A stretch of 64,000 nt of DNA from Proteiniborus sp. MB09-C3. Its GTDB lineage: Bacteria; Bacillota; Clostridia; Tissierellales; Proteiniboraceae. Below the pieces are notes generated by a model. The model saw nothing but the letters and a program-made list of their open reading frames with translations, was not told the origin of the DNA and did no database searches. This document shows, piece after piece, positions 44,978-52,898 of this stretch. The DNA lies in NCBI RefSeq assembly GCF_030263895.1, contig NZ_CP127161.1, forward strand, positions 3,472,001-3,536,000, written 5' to 3'. Position numbers and translations under genes: made by a program. The stretch's first letter is position 1. Every line of letters starts with the position of its first letter.

Positions 44978-45979
44978 CTATTTAAAAATAACCTTATCGC
45001 AATTAAATACAAAATCCATATGGAATGGACATTCGTTTTTTCCGCCAAATAGATTATTCATTCCTAGTGCTATATGATAAGTTCCTAGCGCTTTTTCATC
45101 AAATAAACTATGACCAGTTAAATCTTTAATCTTAGGATTAAGTCCAATACCAAACTCACATAGAATTCTATGATTATCCGGTAAGGAGAGTAAAAAATTC
45201 TCAAGCTGTTCTGATGAGCATTTAACAAGACTGCCATCCTTAAAAGTCATATGTACATTCTCATAGTTTTGTCCTCTAAAAATGATTTGTGGAATAAGCA
45301 ATTTCCCATGACTATTGCCTTCTATAGGTGCTATATAGATTTCTCCTGGAGGGAAATCACCACATCCATCATCTGCGTGCCATTGTCTGTTACTAATATC
45401 TAGCTTCAATGAATATTCTTTTCCAGTAACTATCTCTATGCTTTTCTTGCCTTTAAGAGCTTCAATTTTATCTTTGCAGACTTTTTTTAATTCTTTAAAA
45501 TCTACAGATAGGGCATTGCATAGTATATCTTTATAAAGGCTATACTCAATACCTGCATTATCAGCATTTATTTCTGTAGGCATATTTAGCTGTATATAAT
45601 ACTCCTTATTATCAGTCAATGCTTTAAATAATCCAGCTAGACTTTTTTTGAACATGGGGATATCTTCTTCTAGTATTCCTTCTGGAAAGCTTGGAGGATA
45701 CATGAATATATCCACTGCATTTTTAAAAGAAGATAATACCTCAAAATATCCACTAGAAATATTTTCTTCATTTCTTATTAAATTAAGAACTACCTTTTCA
45801 AAAAAATTTCTTGAGCAATGATGTTTAAAGGGAATTATTCCTTTTCTGCTTAGGTTTTCCGAGATCAGATCCAAAACCTCTAAATCTTCATTATCTCCCC
45901 AAAAATTCAATAAAACAAAATCTCCTTTTTCAAATGGAAATCCTTCGCAAATATTTGAAATTACGTCTATAAAATCCAT
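44978..45979 (-). CDS. M29-like metallo-aminopeptidase
   Basis: The C-terminal two thirds match M29 (AmpS/PepS) aminopeptidases: GDFPPGEIYIAPIE, a substrate-strand region, CEFGIGLNPKI, DEKALGTYHIALG, and FHMDFVF. These give Glu, Glu, His, and His/Asp residues at the positions of the dinuclear metal site. At 333 residues it is shorter than standard M29 enzymes (about 400) and the N-terminal half is divergent. ATG at 45977-45979 has AGGAGGAG 6 nt upstream; an upstream in-frame ATG lacks a site. It appears to be a single gene. Confidence 0.8.
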   Translation of the reverse strand: MDFIDVISNICEGFPFEKGDFVLLNFWGDNEDLEVLDLISENLSRKGIIPFKHHCSRNFFEKVVLNLIRNEENISSGYFEVLSSFKNAVDIFMYPPSFPEGILEEDIPMFKKSLAGLFKALTDNKEYYIQLNMPTEINADNAGIEYSLYKDILCNALSVDFKELKKVCKDKIEALKGKKSIEIVTGKEYSLKLDISNRQWHADDGCGDFPPGEIYIAPIEGNSHGKLLIPQIIFRGQNYENVHMTFKDGSLVKCSSEQLENFLLSLPDNHRILCEFGIGLNPKIKDLTGHSLFDEKALGTYHIALGMNNLFGGKNECPFHMDFVFNCDKVIFK

Positions 45980-46103
45980 AATATCTCCTCCTATTATTTT
46001 CTGTTTCTGTATGTATCGAATTAATATTAACATATGGAATTCAAAAATGCAATCTATTTTGGTTTATATAGAAATAAATCTTGACTATTTAATTATATAA
46101 CTA

Positions 46104-46132
46104 TTGAAATACTATATGAAATGATGTAGAAT
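46104..46132 (+). promoter_or_regulatory. Sigma-A promoter of the plus-strand ArsR operon
   Basis: TTGAAA (46104-46109), a 17-nt spacer and TAGAAT (46127-46132) lie 31 bp before the first gene's ATG. Confidence 0.75.
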
Positions 46133-46163
46133 AATAATATAAAATATTAGGAGGATGTACGAT

Positions 46164-46547
46164 ATGAAGGATGCAAATTGGCTGAAAGAAGCTTATCTTC
46201 TTTTCTTAGATGAAAGGCAAGCAAATTTAAAAGCTCTTATTGAAAATTTACATGAAGAAGAACGTATAGATGAGGCTATTTTAGAAAAAATAAAACTCAA
46301 CATAGTTGAAATTTTCTCTAAAATATTTAACATTAGTATCTCTAATAATTGCGAAGCTTCTAAAGAAAAGTATTTAAGTTATTTAGATAAAATATCTAGT
46401 CCTTGGCAAATAAATAAACTTAAAGCTATAGAATTTGATAGAGAACAAGAAATCATAATAGAAAGCATTAAAATTCAAGAAGCAGATGAGCTAAAATCTA
46501 AGTTTTTAGAATATTATAGCCAAAGCACTGAGCAAGGAGTGATGTGA
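46164..46547 (+). CDS. Uncharacterised cytoplasmic protein paired with an ArsR regulator
   Basis: I do not recognise this 127-residue protein. It is alpha-helical and charged, without signal or membrane segments; motifs include LKEAYLLFLDERQANLKALI and the tail LKSKFLEYYSQST. The ATG at 46164 has AGGAGG 9 nt upstream; an ATG three codons earlier abuts the site. The next gene, an ArsR/DUF2087 regulator, starts directly after its stop, so the two form an operon. It may be a partner or modulator of the regulator. Confidence 0.7.
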   Translation: MKDANWLKEAYLLFLDERQANLKALIENLHEEERIDEAILEKIKLNIVEIFSKIFNISISNNCEASKEKYLSYLDKISSPWQINKLKAIEFDREQEIIIESIKIQEADELKSKFLEYYSQSTEQGVM

Positions 46548-47096
46548 TTGAACTCAATAAAAATATTTAAATGTTTATCTGACAGTTCAAGGCTAAAGAT
46601 AATAAATAGTCTAATGATAGAGCCTATGTATGTGGAATTATTAGCAGAAAGACTTGATCTGTCTACTTCAACTGTATCCTTTCATCTAAAAAAACTAATG
46701 GATGCTGATATAGTTTCTTCTGAGAAGGAACAGTATTATACAATCTACAGCTTAAATGAAGAGATATTTTCTCTAAATCTTAAAGATTTGATAAAAGATA
46801 ACAGAAAAGAAGAAGATATATTAGAACAAAGAGAGAAAAAATACAGAGATGGAGTTATAAAATCTTTCTTTCAATATGATAAATTAAAAGAAATACCGGT
46901 ACAAAATAAAAAGAAGCAAATTGTACTAGAGAAAATAGTAGAAAGCTTTGAAGAAAACAGGAATTATACGGAAAAAGAAGTCAATCTTATAATATCTGAT
47001 TTCCATGATGATTTTTGCACAATAAGGAGAGATTTAATAGGGTTTGGCCTTATGGAAAGAAAAGATGGAATATACAAAAGAAAAATAGATGTTTAG
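46548..47096 (+). CDS. ArsR-family regulator with DUF2087 C-terminal domain
   Basis: Residues 1-75 form an ArsR winged helix (IFKCLSDSSRLKIINSL, LDLSTSTVSFHLKKLMDADIV). Residues about 115-180 match DUF2087 (EKEVNLIISDFHDDFCTIRRDLI, GLMERKDGIYKR). No cysteine pair for metal binding is seen in the recognition helix, so metal sensing is unlikely. The TTG start has AAGGAGTG 6 nt upstream. It is co-transcribed with the small protein before it. DUF2087 proteins are often linked to stress or antibiotic genes; targets are unknown. Confidence 0.85.
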   Translation: MNSIKIFKCLSDSSRLKIINSLMIEPMYVELLAERLDLSTSTVSFHLKKLMDADIVSSEKEQYYTIYSLNEEIFSLNLKDLIKDNRKEEDILEQREKKYRDGVIKSFFQYDKLKEIPVQNKKKQIVLEKIVESFEENRNYTEKEVNLIISDFHDDFCTIRRDLIGFGLMERKDGIYKRKIDV

Positions 47097-47132
47097 CTCA
47101 TTCAACGATATTTAACAGACTGAAATTAGCTT

Positions 47133-47154
47133 AAGGGGGAATTTTCCCCCTTTT
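47133..47154 (+). terminator. Terminator of the ArsR operon
   Basis: AAGGGGGAA and TTCCCCCTT pair with a very short loop, followed by a short U-run. It lies 37 bp past the stop. It may also serve the convergent MutS-like gene. Confidence 0.85.
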
Positions 47155-47192
47155 CATAAAATCACCTCTAGATAAAGCTAAAGAGGATCTTC

Positions 47193-48992
47193 CTAGTCCT
47201 CTAATATTTTAATGCCTACTAATTTCATTAAATATTTTGCATTTGTTGATGTAGATTTACCTTCCCTGATTTTATAGCCAAAATATATTTTATTGTTTCT
47301 GTACTGTTCAGAAAAATTATAATTCACTATACGATCATGTTTATCTAATGTACATAGCTCTAAATCATGGGTTGTTATGGCTCCTATTGTTCCTAATTCA
47401 TTAAGATTTGCTAAAACATTTTTAGCACCGAGTATCCTATCTTTAGAGTTCGTTCCTCTAAAAATCTCATCAATAAGAAAAATCAGCTTTCTATCCTTTT
47501 CCGCATAATTGATTATTTCTTTAATTCTAAGAAGCTCTGCATAAAAAGTTGATATACCGTTTTTCAAATCATCTGTAACTCTCATACATGTAAATATATT
47601 CATTATTGCACATGACATTTTAGTAGCATATACAGGTGCACCACTATATGCTAATACTAGATTAATACCTATTGTTCTTAAAAAAGTGGTTTTGCCAGAC
47701 ATATTTGATCCAGTAATAATAAAAATATTGTCATCCAAGCTTATATTATTCAATACTCTTTCTTTACTATTTATTAAGGGATGGCCTAAGGATGTAGCCC
47801 TTACACTTAACTTAGAGTTATCAATAGTTGGGAAAGAATTATTTTCATCTACATGTAGCAAAACACTTAGACTCATAAGAGATTCTATTTCTCCTATGGC
47901 TTCAATCCATTTCTTAACTTCTAATCCATACTTGTTTTTCCAATATTCTAATGAAAAAACACATTCATAATCCCATAATAGTAACCCATTTAGTATAAAA
48001 TATGGGATGGGACTGTGTCTAATATTAATTTTTTCTGAAATTTTATCTAATTCTTTTATTACTAACATAGATGAATATTTTTCATTGAACAACACCTTTT
48101 TTATATCATTTAGTTTTTTAGATTTAAAATTCTCTTTTTCTATTAGCTCTAATATGTTTTTATAGGTCTCTAAATTATATTTAAAATCTCCCACTGTATT
48201 CATAGTTCTACTGTTTTTTGAAAAACCTATTAGCCACATTATATATTGAAAGAAGATTAATGCTGCAGACAGCATATACATATTTTCAATTTTAAATATT
48301 ATGATTGCAAAAGATAGTGGAGTAAATATTATGGGCATAATATGAATTAATTGCTTAATCGTTTTAGATCTTATTGAGGTTTCTTCACTTTCAGCATATT
48401 TAATCACTTTTTCTGGGCTTTGAAGCTTTTCCTTATGTTTACCTGATATGTATTCTAGGCTTTGACAAAAATCTAGCTTTTCGCTTAATTCTTTTATTGC
48501 TTGCTGTCTTAATGCTATTTCGCCCTCATCATATTGGGCTTGTAATAAAGTATTAGTTAGTCTTGCCCTTCCATGCCAAGTATTAGTTATATTAATAAGT
48601 TGAAATAAAGAGCCTTGCCCTACTATGTCTAAGTCGAATGAATATCTATGCTTTCTATCTACAAATTCTTCTCCAGCATCATTAAAGTCAATCCAACTTC
48701 CATCGATTCTAGCTAAATATCTGTTATTTATATCTATGATTCCTCTTGAGAAATTTAACTTATCTTTAATTGCATTATGATATATTATTAAGCAGATAAA
48801 CAGTATACATAGGACACATACTGAAATTAAATAGTTCTTGGTAAAGCTGACTTTGAAAACAGCATATAGAGCACATATAATTACTACAAAGGTTATAATC
48901 CTAGCAGTACTGATTAAACTGGATTTTTTATTGTATTGTTCAATGATTTCATTATGCTTTTGTATTCTCATAATAAACTTATCTCTAATCAT
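47193..48992 (-). CDS. Membrane-anchored MutS-family ATPase
   Basis: The C-terminal part (about residue 390 onward) is a MutS domain V ATPase: Walker A GSNMSGKTTFLRT (428-440), Walker B LIFLIDEIFRGTNS (503-516), and a switch region TTHDLELC. Two hydrophobic pairs at about 30-70 and 215-255 should cross the membrane, unlike true MutS. There is no mismatch-recognition domain or Smr nuclease. At 599 residues it fits a clostridial MutS-like group whose function is not known. GAGGA lies 6 nt before the ATG. Confidence 0.82.
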   Translation of the reverse strand: MIRDKFIMRIQKHNEIIEQYNKKSSLISTARIITFVVIICALYAVFKVSFTKNYLISVCVLCILFICLIIYHNAIKDKLNFSRGIIDINNRYLARIDGSWIDFNDAGEEFVDRKHRYSFDLDIVGQGSLFQLINITNTWHGRARLTNTLLQAQYDEGEIALRQQAIKELSEKLDFCQSLEYISGKHKEKLQSPEKVIKYAESEETSIRSKTIKQLIHIMPIIFTPLSFAIIIFKIENMYMLSAALIFFQYIMWLIGFSKNSRTMNTVGDFKYNLETYKNILELIEKENFKSKKLNDIKKVLFNEKYSSMLVIKELDKISEKINIRHSPIPYFILNGLLLWDYECVFSLEYWKNKYGLEVKKWIEAIGEIESLMSLSVLLHVDENNSFPTIDNSKLSVRATSLGHPLINSKERVLNNISLDDNIFIITGSNMSGKTTFLRTIGINLVLAYSGAPVYATKMSCAIMNIFTCMRVTDDLKNGISTFYAELLRIKEIINYAEKDRKLIFLIDEIFRGTNSKDRILGAKNVLANLNELGTIGAITTHDLELCTLDKHDRIVNYNFSEQYRNNKIYFGYKIREGKSTSTNAKYLMKLVGIKILED

Positions 48993-49287
48993 GAAAAATC
49001 CTCATCCCATCATATAGCATTTTAAATATTTCATTAATCTTTAATTTAATCGGTTGCGCTAGTTAGCTTATACTTATCTAGTTTATCACAATTGCATGAC
49101 TTTAAATACTCTTTCTTCAAATATTCAACGTTATCAATCTATAAAGTATATATATCTTTTATAATCATTTTATGCAAATTTTTTTGTGTACATAGGAGGA
49201 ATCTATAAATATAATTTTCTTCATTATTCAAATTTCGCAATCATATGAATAGCTAAAATAAATGAAGGCAATAGAATGCAAAATTTC

Positions 49288-50376
49288 TTACTTAGCTTTA
49301 GAGAATGACCATAAATTTCGTATCTGTGGCATCACAACTTGTAAATCCCATTCTTTATTGCTTCTTTCTATGCTATTAGGATCATGAATTAGAAGTTTTC
49401 CATCTGAAGTTATTCCCCTTAATACTATAAAATGTCCAATAGTTGTAAAATCACCTGCTCTTACTGAAGCTATAATTGGTCTTCCATTTTTTAATTCTTT
49501 AGTAATTGCTGCTTCACTTAAGATTATTTCCGATGACTTTAATCCAAAACCCTTTATCCCTTTAGACATTAATAACCAGCTTGTTCCTGCTTCATCTTCA
49601 TAAAAACCTTCCTTTTGACTATAATCTGCTATTACTTTAGGATTTAGCGTAGTATCACCTGTTAACCCAACAGCTACCATAGATAAGCAAACTGGCCCGC
49701 ATCCATTTATCGCAATCATATTATCACCATATTGCCTATAGCCCCACCTTTTATCCCATTGTAAAAATAATGGTATCTTTCCTTTTTCATAATCATCTGA
49801 GATATCAATTTCTCCTTCATAGCTTTGACGATTCAAATAATCTGAAATGAAATCAATTGTTTCAGGATTTTTAATCAATAAATCTAGTATTTCTGTAGGA
49901 TATTCATTGATGTTGTCAATAATAAAGTCTATTTTCTTTACATCTTCTGACATCTGAGAAAGCTGTGAAACATATATTTTTTGTTCTTCAGTATAATCTA
50001 CCATATTCTCAATACTTTCTTTTTTATTGGCATTTAAGTTAGTAAAGTATAACCATATTTTAGAACATATTACGTAAACAATAAGTAGAAGCAATGCAAG
50101 CAGTATTAAGCGTATTATTGGTTTTTTTCTGCTTTTAGCTTTTCTTCTTTGTCTAGTTTGCCTAGTTAAAGCATAATCATTCCTACTGTTAAGCAAATAA
50201 TCTACATTCACATGAAAAGCATCACCTATTGCAATATAATCTTGCATTTTCGGCTGTGATTGCCCTAGTTCCCACTGAATAACTTTCTGCTTTGATACTC
50301 CTATTTTATTTGCAAATTGTTCCTGTGACAAGTTATTTTCTAATCTTAACTTTTCTAGATCTCTTGCAAAATTCAC
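49288..50376 (-). CDS. HTH-transmembrane-C39-like peptidase fusion
   Basis: Three parts are visible. Residues 2-60 are an XRE-type helix-turn-helix (LRLENNLSQEQFANKIGVSKQ, VIQWELGQSQP). Residues about 85-108 form one membrane segment after a very basic stretch. Residues about 195-360 form a C39_2-like papain-fold peptidase with Cys226 in INGCGPVCLS, His315 in TIGHFIVL and Asp332 in IHDPN. DNA binding would be inside and the peptidase outside. GTG at 50374-50376 has GAGGTGA 5 nt upstream; a TTG eight codons earlier does not. A sensor or bacteriocin-processing role is possible. Confidence 0.85.
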   Translation of the reverse strand: MNFARDLEKLRLENNLSQEQFANKIGVSKQKVIQWELGQSQPKMQDYIAIGDAFHVNVDYLLNSRNDYALTRQTRQRRKAKSRKKPIIRLILLALLLLIVYVICSKIWLYFTNLNANKKESIENMVDYTEEQKIYVSQLSQMSEDVKKIDFIIDNINEYPTEILDLLIKNPETIDFISDYLNRQSYEGEIDISDDYEKGKIPLFLQWDKRWGYRQYGDNMIAINGCGPVCLSMVAVGLTGDTTLNPKVIADYSQKEGFYEDEAGTSWLLMSKGIKGFGLKSSEIILSEAAITKELKNGRPIIASVRAGDFTTIGHFIVLRGITSDGKLLIHDPNSIERSNKEWDLQVVMPQIRNLWSFSKAK

Positions 50377-50466
50377 GTCTATCACCTCATAGGTAGCCAA
50401 TGACTCCCAGTATTTATTATAAAGTACTGTGAATCATTGGCATTTATTTTGTTCACTATTACATAT

Positions 50467-50586
50467 CTAATTACCTTCTATCATATCCTTAAAAGCTTTT
50501 ATGTTTTCTTCATACATTCTTTTTTTATATCTTTTTGTAATTCCTCCTATTAATTTATTTGCCTTAATACAATTATATCTTTCCAC
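50467..50586 (-). CDS. Possible small basic protein (39 aa)
   Basis: A GTG-started frame encodes a Lys/Arg-rich peptide (VERYNCIKANKLIGGITKRY, then KKRMYEENIKAFKDMIEGN). The composition and amphipathic C-terminus look coding, but no SD is properly placed. It may be a small protein, or the tail of a degraded gene. Otherwise 50377-50749 has only the terminator at 50698-50733. Confidence 0.25.
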   Translation of the reverse strand: MERYNCIKANKLIGGITKRYKKRMYEENIKAFKDMIEGN

Positions 50587-50697
50587 TCTATTTCATATAT
50601 TAAAACTTCCTTAATATATTCTTAAGTTTATAGTAAGATTTTAGCTGTTTACTAGCAGCGTTCTCTTATTACTGTCTTTTGGTTATTTGTACTGTTA

Positions 50698-50733
50698 TAA
50701 AAAATAGACTGAAAGCTTTCAGTCTATTTTTTA
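50698..50733. terminator. Bidirectional terminator after the CPBP protease gene
   Basis: AAAAAATAGACTGAAAG pairs with CTTTCAGTCTATTTTTT, a long stem with A and U runs on both sides, just past the stop of the CPBP gene. Confidence 0.9.
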
Positions 50734-50749
50734 TGGTATATATTATAAA

Positions 50750-51424
50750 TCATAGTATTTTAAACATTCTCATTCCAATCAGCATAATAGCTGCATCTGC
50801 TAATATATGAACTATCCATGAATTAATAAAATTCTTGGATTTTGTGTCTATATAATCGAAAATAAATCCTACTGAAACTAGGCCAAATATGGCTAATATT
50901 ATTAGCCACGGATTAAACCAATTTTTGAAAATTCCTATATGATATAAAGCAAATAAAGCTGATGAAAAAATATATGCCAGCTTTTTGAAGCCAAGTTCAT
51001 ATAAATTCAGAAATATAAATCCTCTAAAGAAGAATTCCTCTAGGAATGAATTAACGAAGGTTATATAAAAAGCTACCAAAAGGAAGTTATTCGAGCTTAC
51101 CTTAGATTTAGATTGCAGCTCGTTAGCAATCGTGTTTAAATCTATTGCATCCTTTAGGAAAAAATAAGCTGATATAAGAACTATAAAACAAGCCACCCCT
51201 AGCCCTGCTCCTAAATACAAATCTTTTTTATTGATTTTAATTTTATCTGACACTGGAGATCTTTTTATTAAACGAACATAAATATAGGGGAGGACAGTGA
51301 AGAAAATTATTTTACATAGAATTTTTACTAAGTAGCTCATAACCAGTACTTGCTCAATAAAATAAAGTATAATGCAGGCTATAATAGATGAAATAATTAT
51401 ATACTTTTTACTTTTATTCCTCAT
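50750..51424 (-). CDS. CPBP-family intramembrane metalloprotease
   Basis: This 224-residue multi-pass protein has the CPBP (CAAX/Abi) motifs: EEFFFRGF for the EExxxR pair, FALYHIGIF for the HxxxF-like His, and a third His near WIVHILADAAI. About six membrane segments are seen. AAGGTGA lies 4-5 nt before the ATG. Family members cleave membrane peptides or protect against bacteriocins; the substrate here is unknown. Confidence 0.85.
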   Translation of the reverse strand: MRNKSKKYIIISSIIACIILYFIEQVLVMSYLVKILCKIIFFTVLPYIYVRLIKRSPVSDKIKINKKDLYLGAGLGVACFIVLISAYFFLKDAIDLNTIANELQSKSKVSSNNFLLVAFYITFVNSFLEEFFFRGFIFLNLYELGFKKLAYIFSSALFALYHIGIFKNWFNPWLIILAIFGLVSVGFIFDYIDTKSKNFINSWIVHILADAAIMLIGMRMFKIL

Positions 51425-51528
51425 GATTCACCTTCTTTTCTAATTTCAAACACTATACAATTGACACTTATTTTAATATTATCAACTCTTCTATTATTCT
51501 TCAACATCCTATTATTTTTAAATGCATA

Positions 51529-51560
51529 AAGCTCCCAGTCAGTATTCTAGCAAGGAGCTT
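51529..51560 (-). terminator. Terminator-like hairpin after the acyltransferase gene
   Basis: AAGCTCC and GGAGCTT pair around an 18-nt loop four bases after the acyltransferase stop. The U-run is poor. Confidence 0.55.
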
Positions 51561-51564
51561 AGGG

Positions 51565-52734
51565 TTATGCCACTTTCGGAGTCTTCTCTTTTTTAGTTGA
51601 CAGTACAGGAACTTTTCCTATAAATAGCCATCTCCACTTAAATAATGCAAAGAAATAACATAAAAGTATAGTTAGGGTCCATCCTAATCCTATAATAATC
51701 GCTATGGAGCTTATTCTGCTATACCCTATGTGATTTGGAAAATTGGACATTAGTTTAATTTTTATGTATTCTAGTACCATTGGATGTGCAAAATATACAC
51801 CCAACGAATATGTACCAAAAGATTTTATTAATCTTATTAAAGTATTACCCTCATCCTTTATTTTTCTTGTTAGCCATACTAAAACCGCAAATGTTAAGAG
51901 TCCGTACACCATATTCATTGGTCTTATGGAACCATATCTTTCAAAATTATATCTGCCTTTATTGACATAAATATCAAGATACACTTCTCCTAAAAATAAA
52001 ACTATGGATAAAGCATAAAAAGGTATCAATAGCTTTATTTTCCTGTCCACAAATTCAACAAATTTATCATAATGATAGGCTATAATGCCTCCAGTTATAA
52101 AATAAAAAAACCAACCTAAAAAAGTTTTCCAATAATATGCATTGATGAAATTAATAATAGCTATATTTGTAGGTTTTCTAAAATAAAATTCGTATATAAG
52201 TATTATGGCTTGAAGTATAGCAGTACATACAAATACCTTAAAGGGATTGTCCATCATGCTTTTTGACAAATATTTAATTAATAAGGGAAAAATAATATAA
52301 AATTGGACTATAAGAAAAATAAAATATAAATGTGAAGATCCTTCTCCTAATAATATGTTTTTAGGAAGTCCCAAAAGTCCATCTAAGGTTATAGGGATTC
52401 TGTACATATAACTAGAAAAAAGAAAATATCCAATTGACCATAATATGTAAGGCAAGACTAAAAATGTAGCCTTCTTTTTATAAAATCTAGCTCCATCAAA
52501 TTCCTCTGGTTTTCTATAATTATAAAAAAGTACAAACCCAGAAACCATCATAAATACAGGTGTACCAAATCTGAAGAATTGGTTTAGAAATATTCCTAGA
52601 TACATAGCCTTACTTTTAAACTCTGAATATAAAGCAAAGCCACCAGTTGCATGTATGGTAAATATACCAAAAGCAGCTATAGCTCTAATATAATATAATT
52701 CTAAGACTTGATGTCTTTTCTTCACCATCATCAC
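51565..52734 (-). CDS. Acyltransferase-3 family membrane protein
   Basis: This 389-residue protein has about ten membrane segments and the acyltransferase-3 start LYYIRAIAAFGIFTIHATGG, where the His is the presumed catalytic residue, then RFGTPVFMMVSGFVLF. Members acylate sugars of surface polymers. Four in-frame start codons (GTG, ATG, ATG, GTG) follow GAGGGC, so the exact start is uncertain by three residues. The SLH and LTA-synthase-like genes nearby suggest a cell-surface target, by inference. Confidence 0.88.
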   Translation of the reverse strand: MMMVKKRHQVLELYYIRAIAAFGIFTIHATGGFALYSEFKSKAMYLGIFLNQFFRFGTPVFMMVSGFVLFYNYRKPEEFDGARFYKKKATFLVLPYILWSIGYFLFSSYMYRIPITLDGLLGLPKNILLGEGSSHLYFIFLIVQFYIIFPLLIKYLSKSMMDNPFKVFVCTAILQAIILIYEFYFRKPTNIAIINFINAYYWKTFLGWFFYFITGGIIAYHYDKFVEFVDRKIKLLIPFYALSIVLFLGEVYLDIYVNKGRYNFERYGSIRPMNMVYGLLTFAVLVWLTRKIKDEGNTLIRLIKSFGTYSLGVYFAHPMVLEYIKIKLMSNFPNHIGYSRISSIAIIIGLGWTLTILLCYFFALFKWRWLFIGKVPVLSTKKEKTPKVA

Positions 52735-52848
52735 GCCCTCTAATTATTTTCTGAAACCTTCAAGCATTAACACTATATTATAATTTTTTTTCTATTCAGT
52801 CAAATTTGCCAATTTCTCTAATTATTATAAACATTCCTGTACAAAACT

Positions 52849-52894
52849 AAAGTGCCATCTTTCTATTGACTCATTTCATAGAAAGATAGCACTT
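52849..52894 (-). terminator. Terminator after the chemoreceptor gene
   Basis: A 17-bp stem with one G-U pair (52849-52865 with 52878-52894) lies 4 bp past the stop. The U-run is short. Confidence 0.75.
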
Positions 52895-52898
52895 AACT

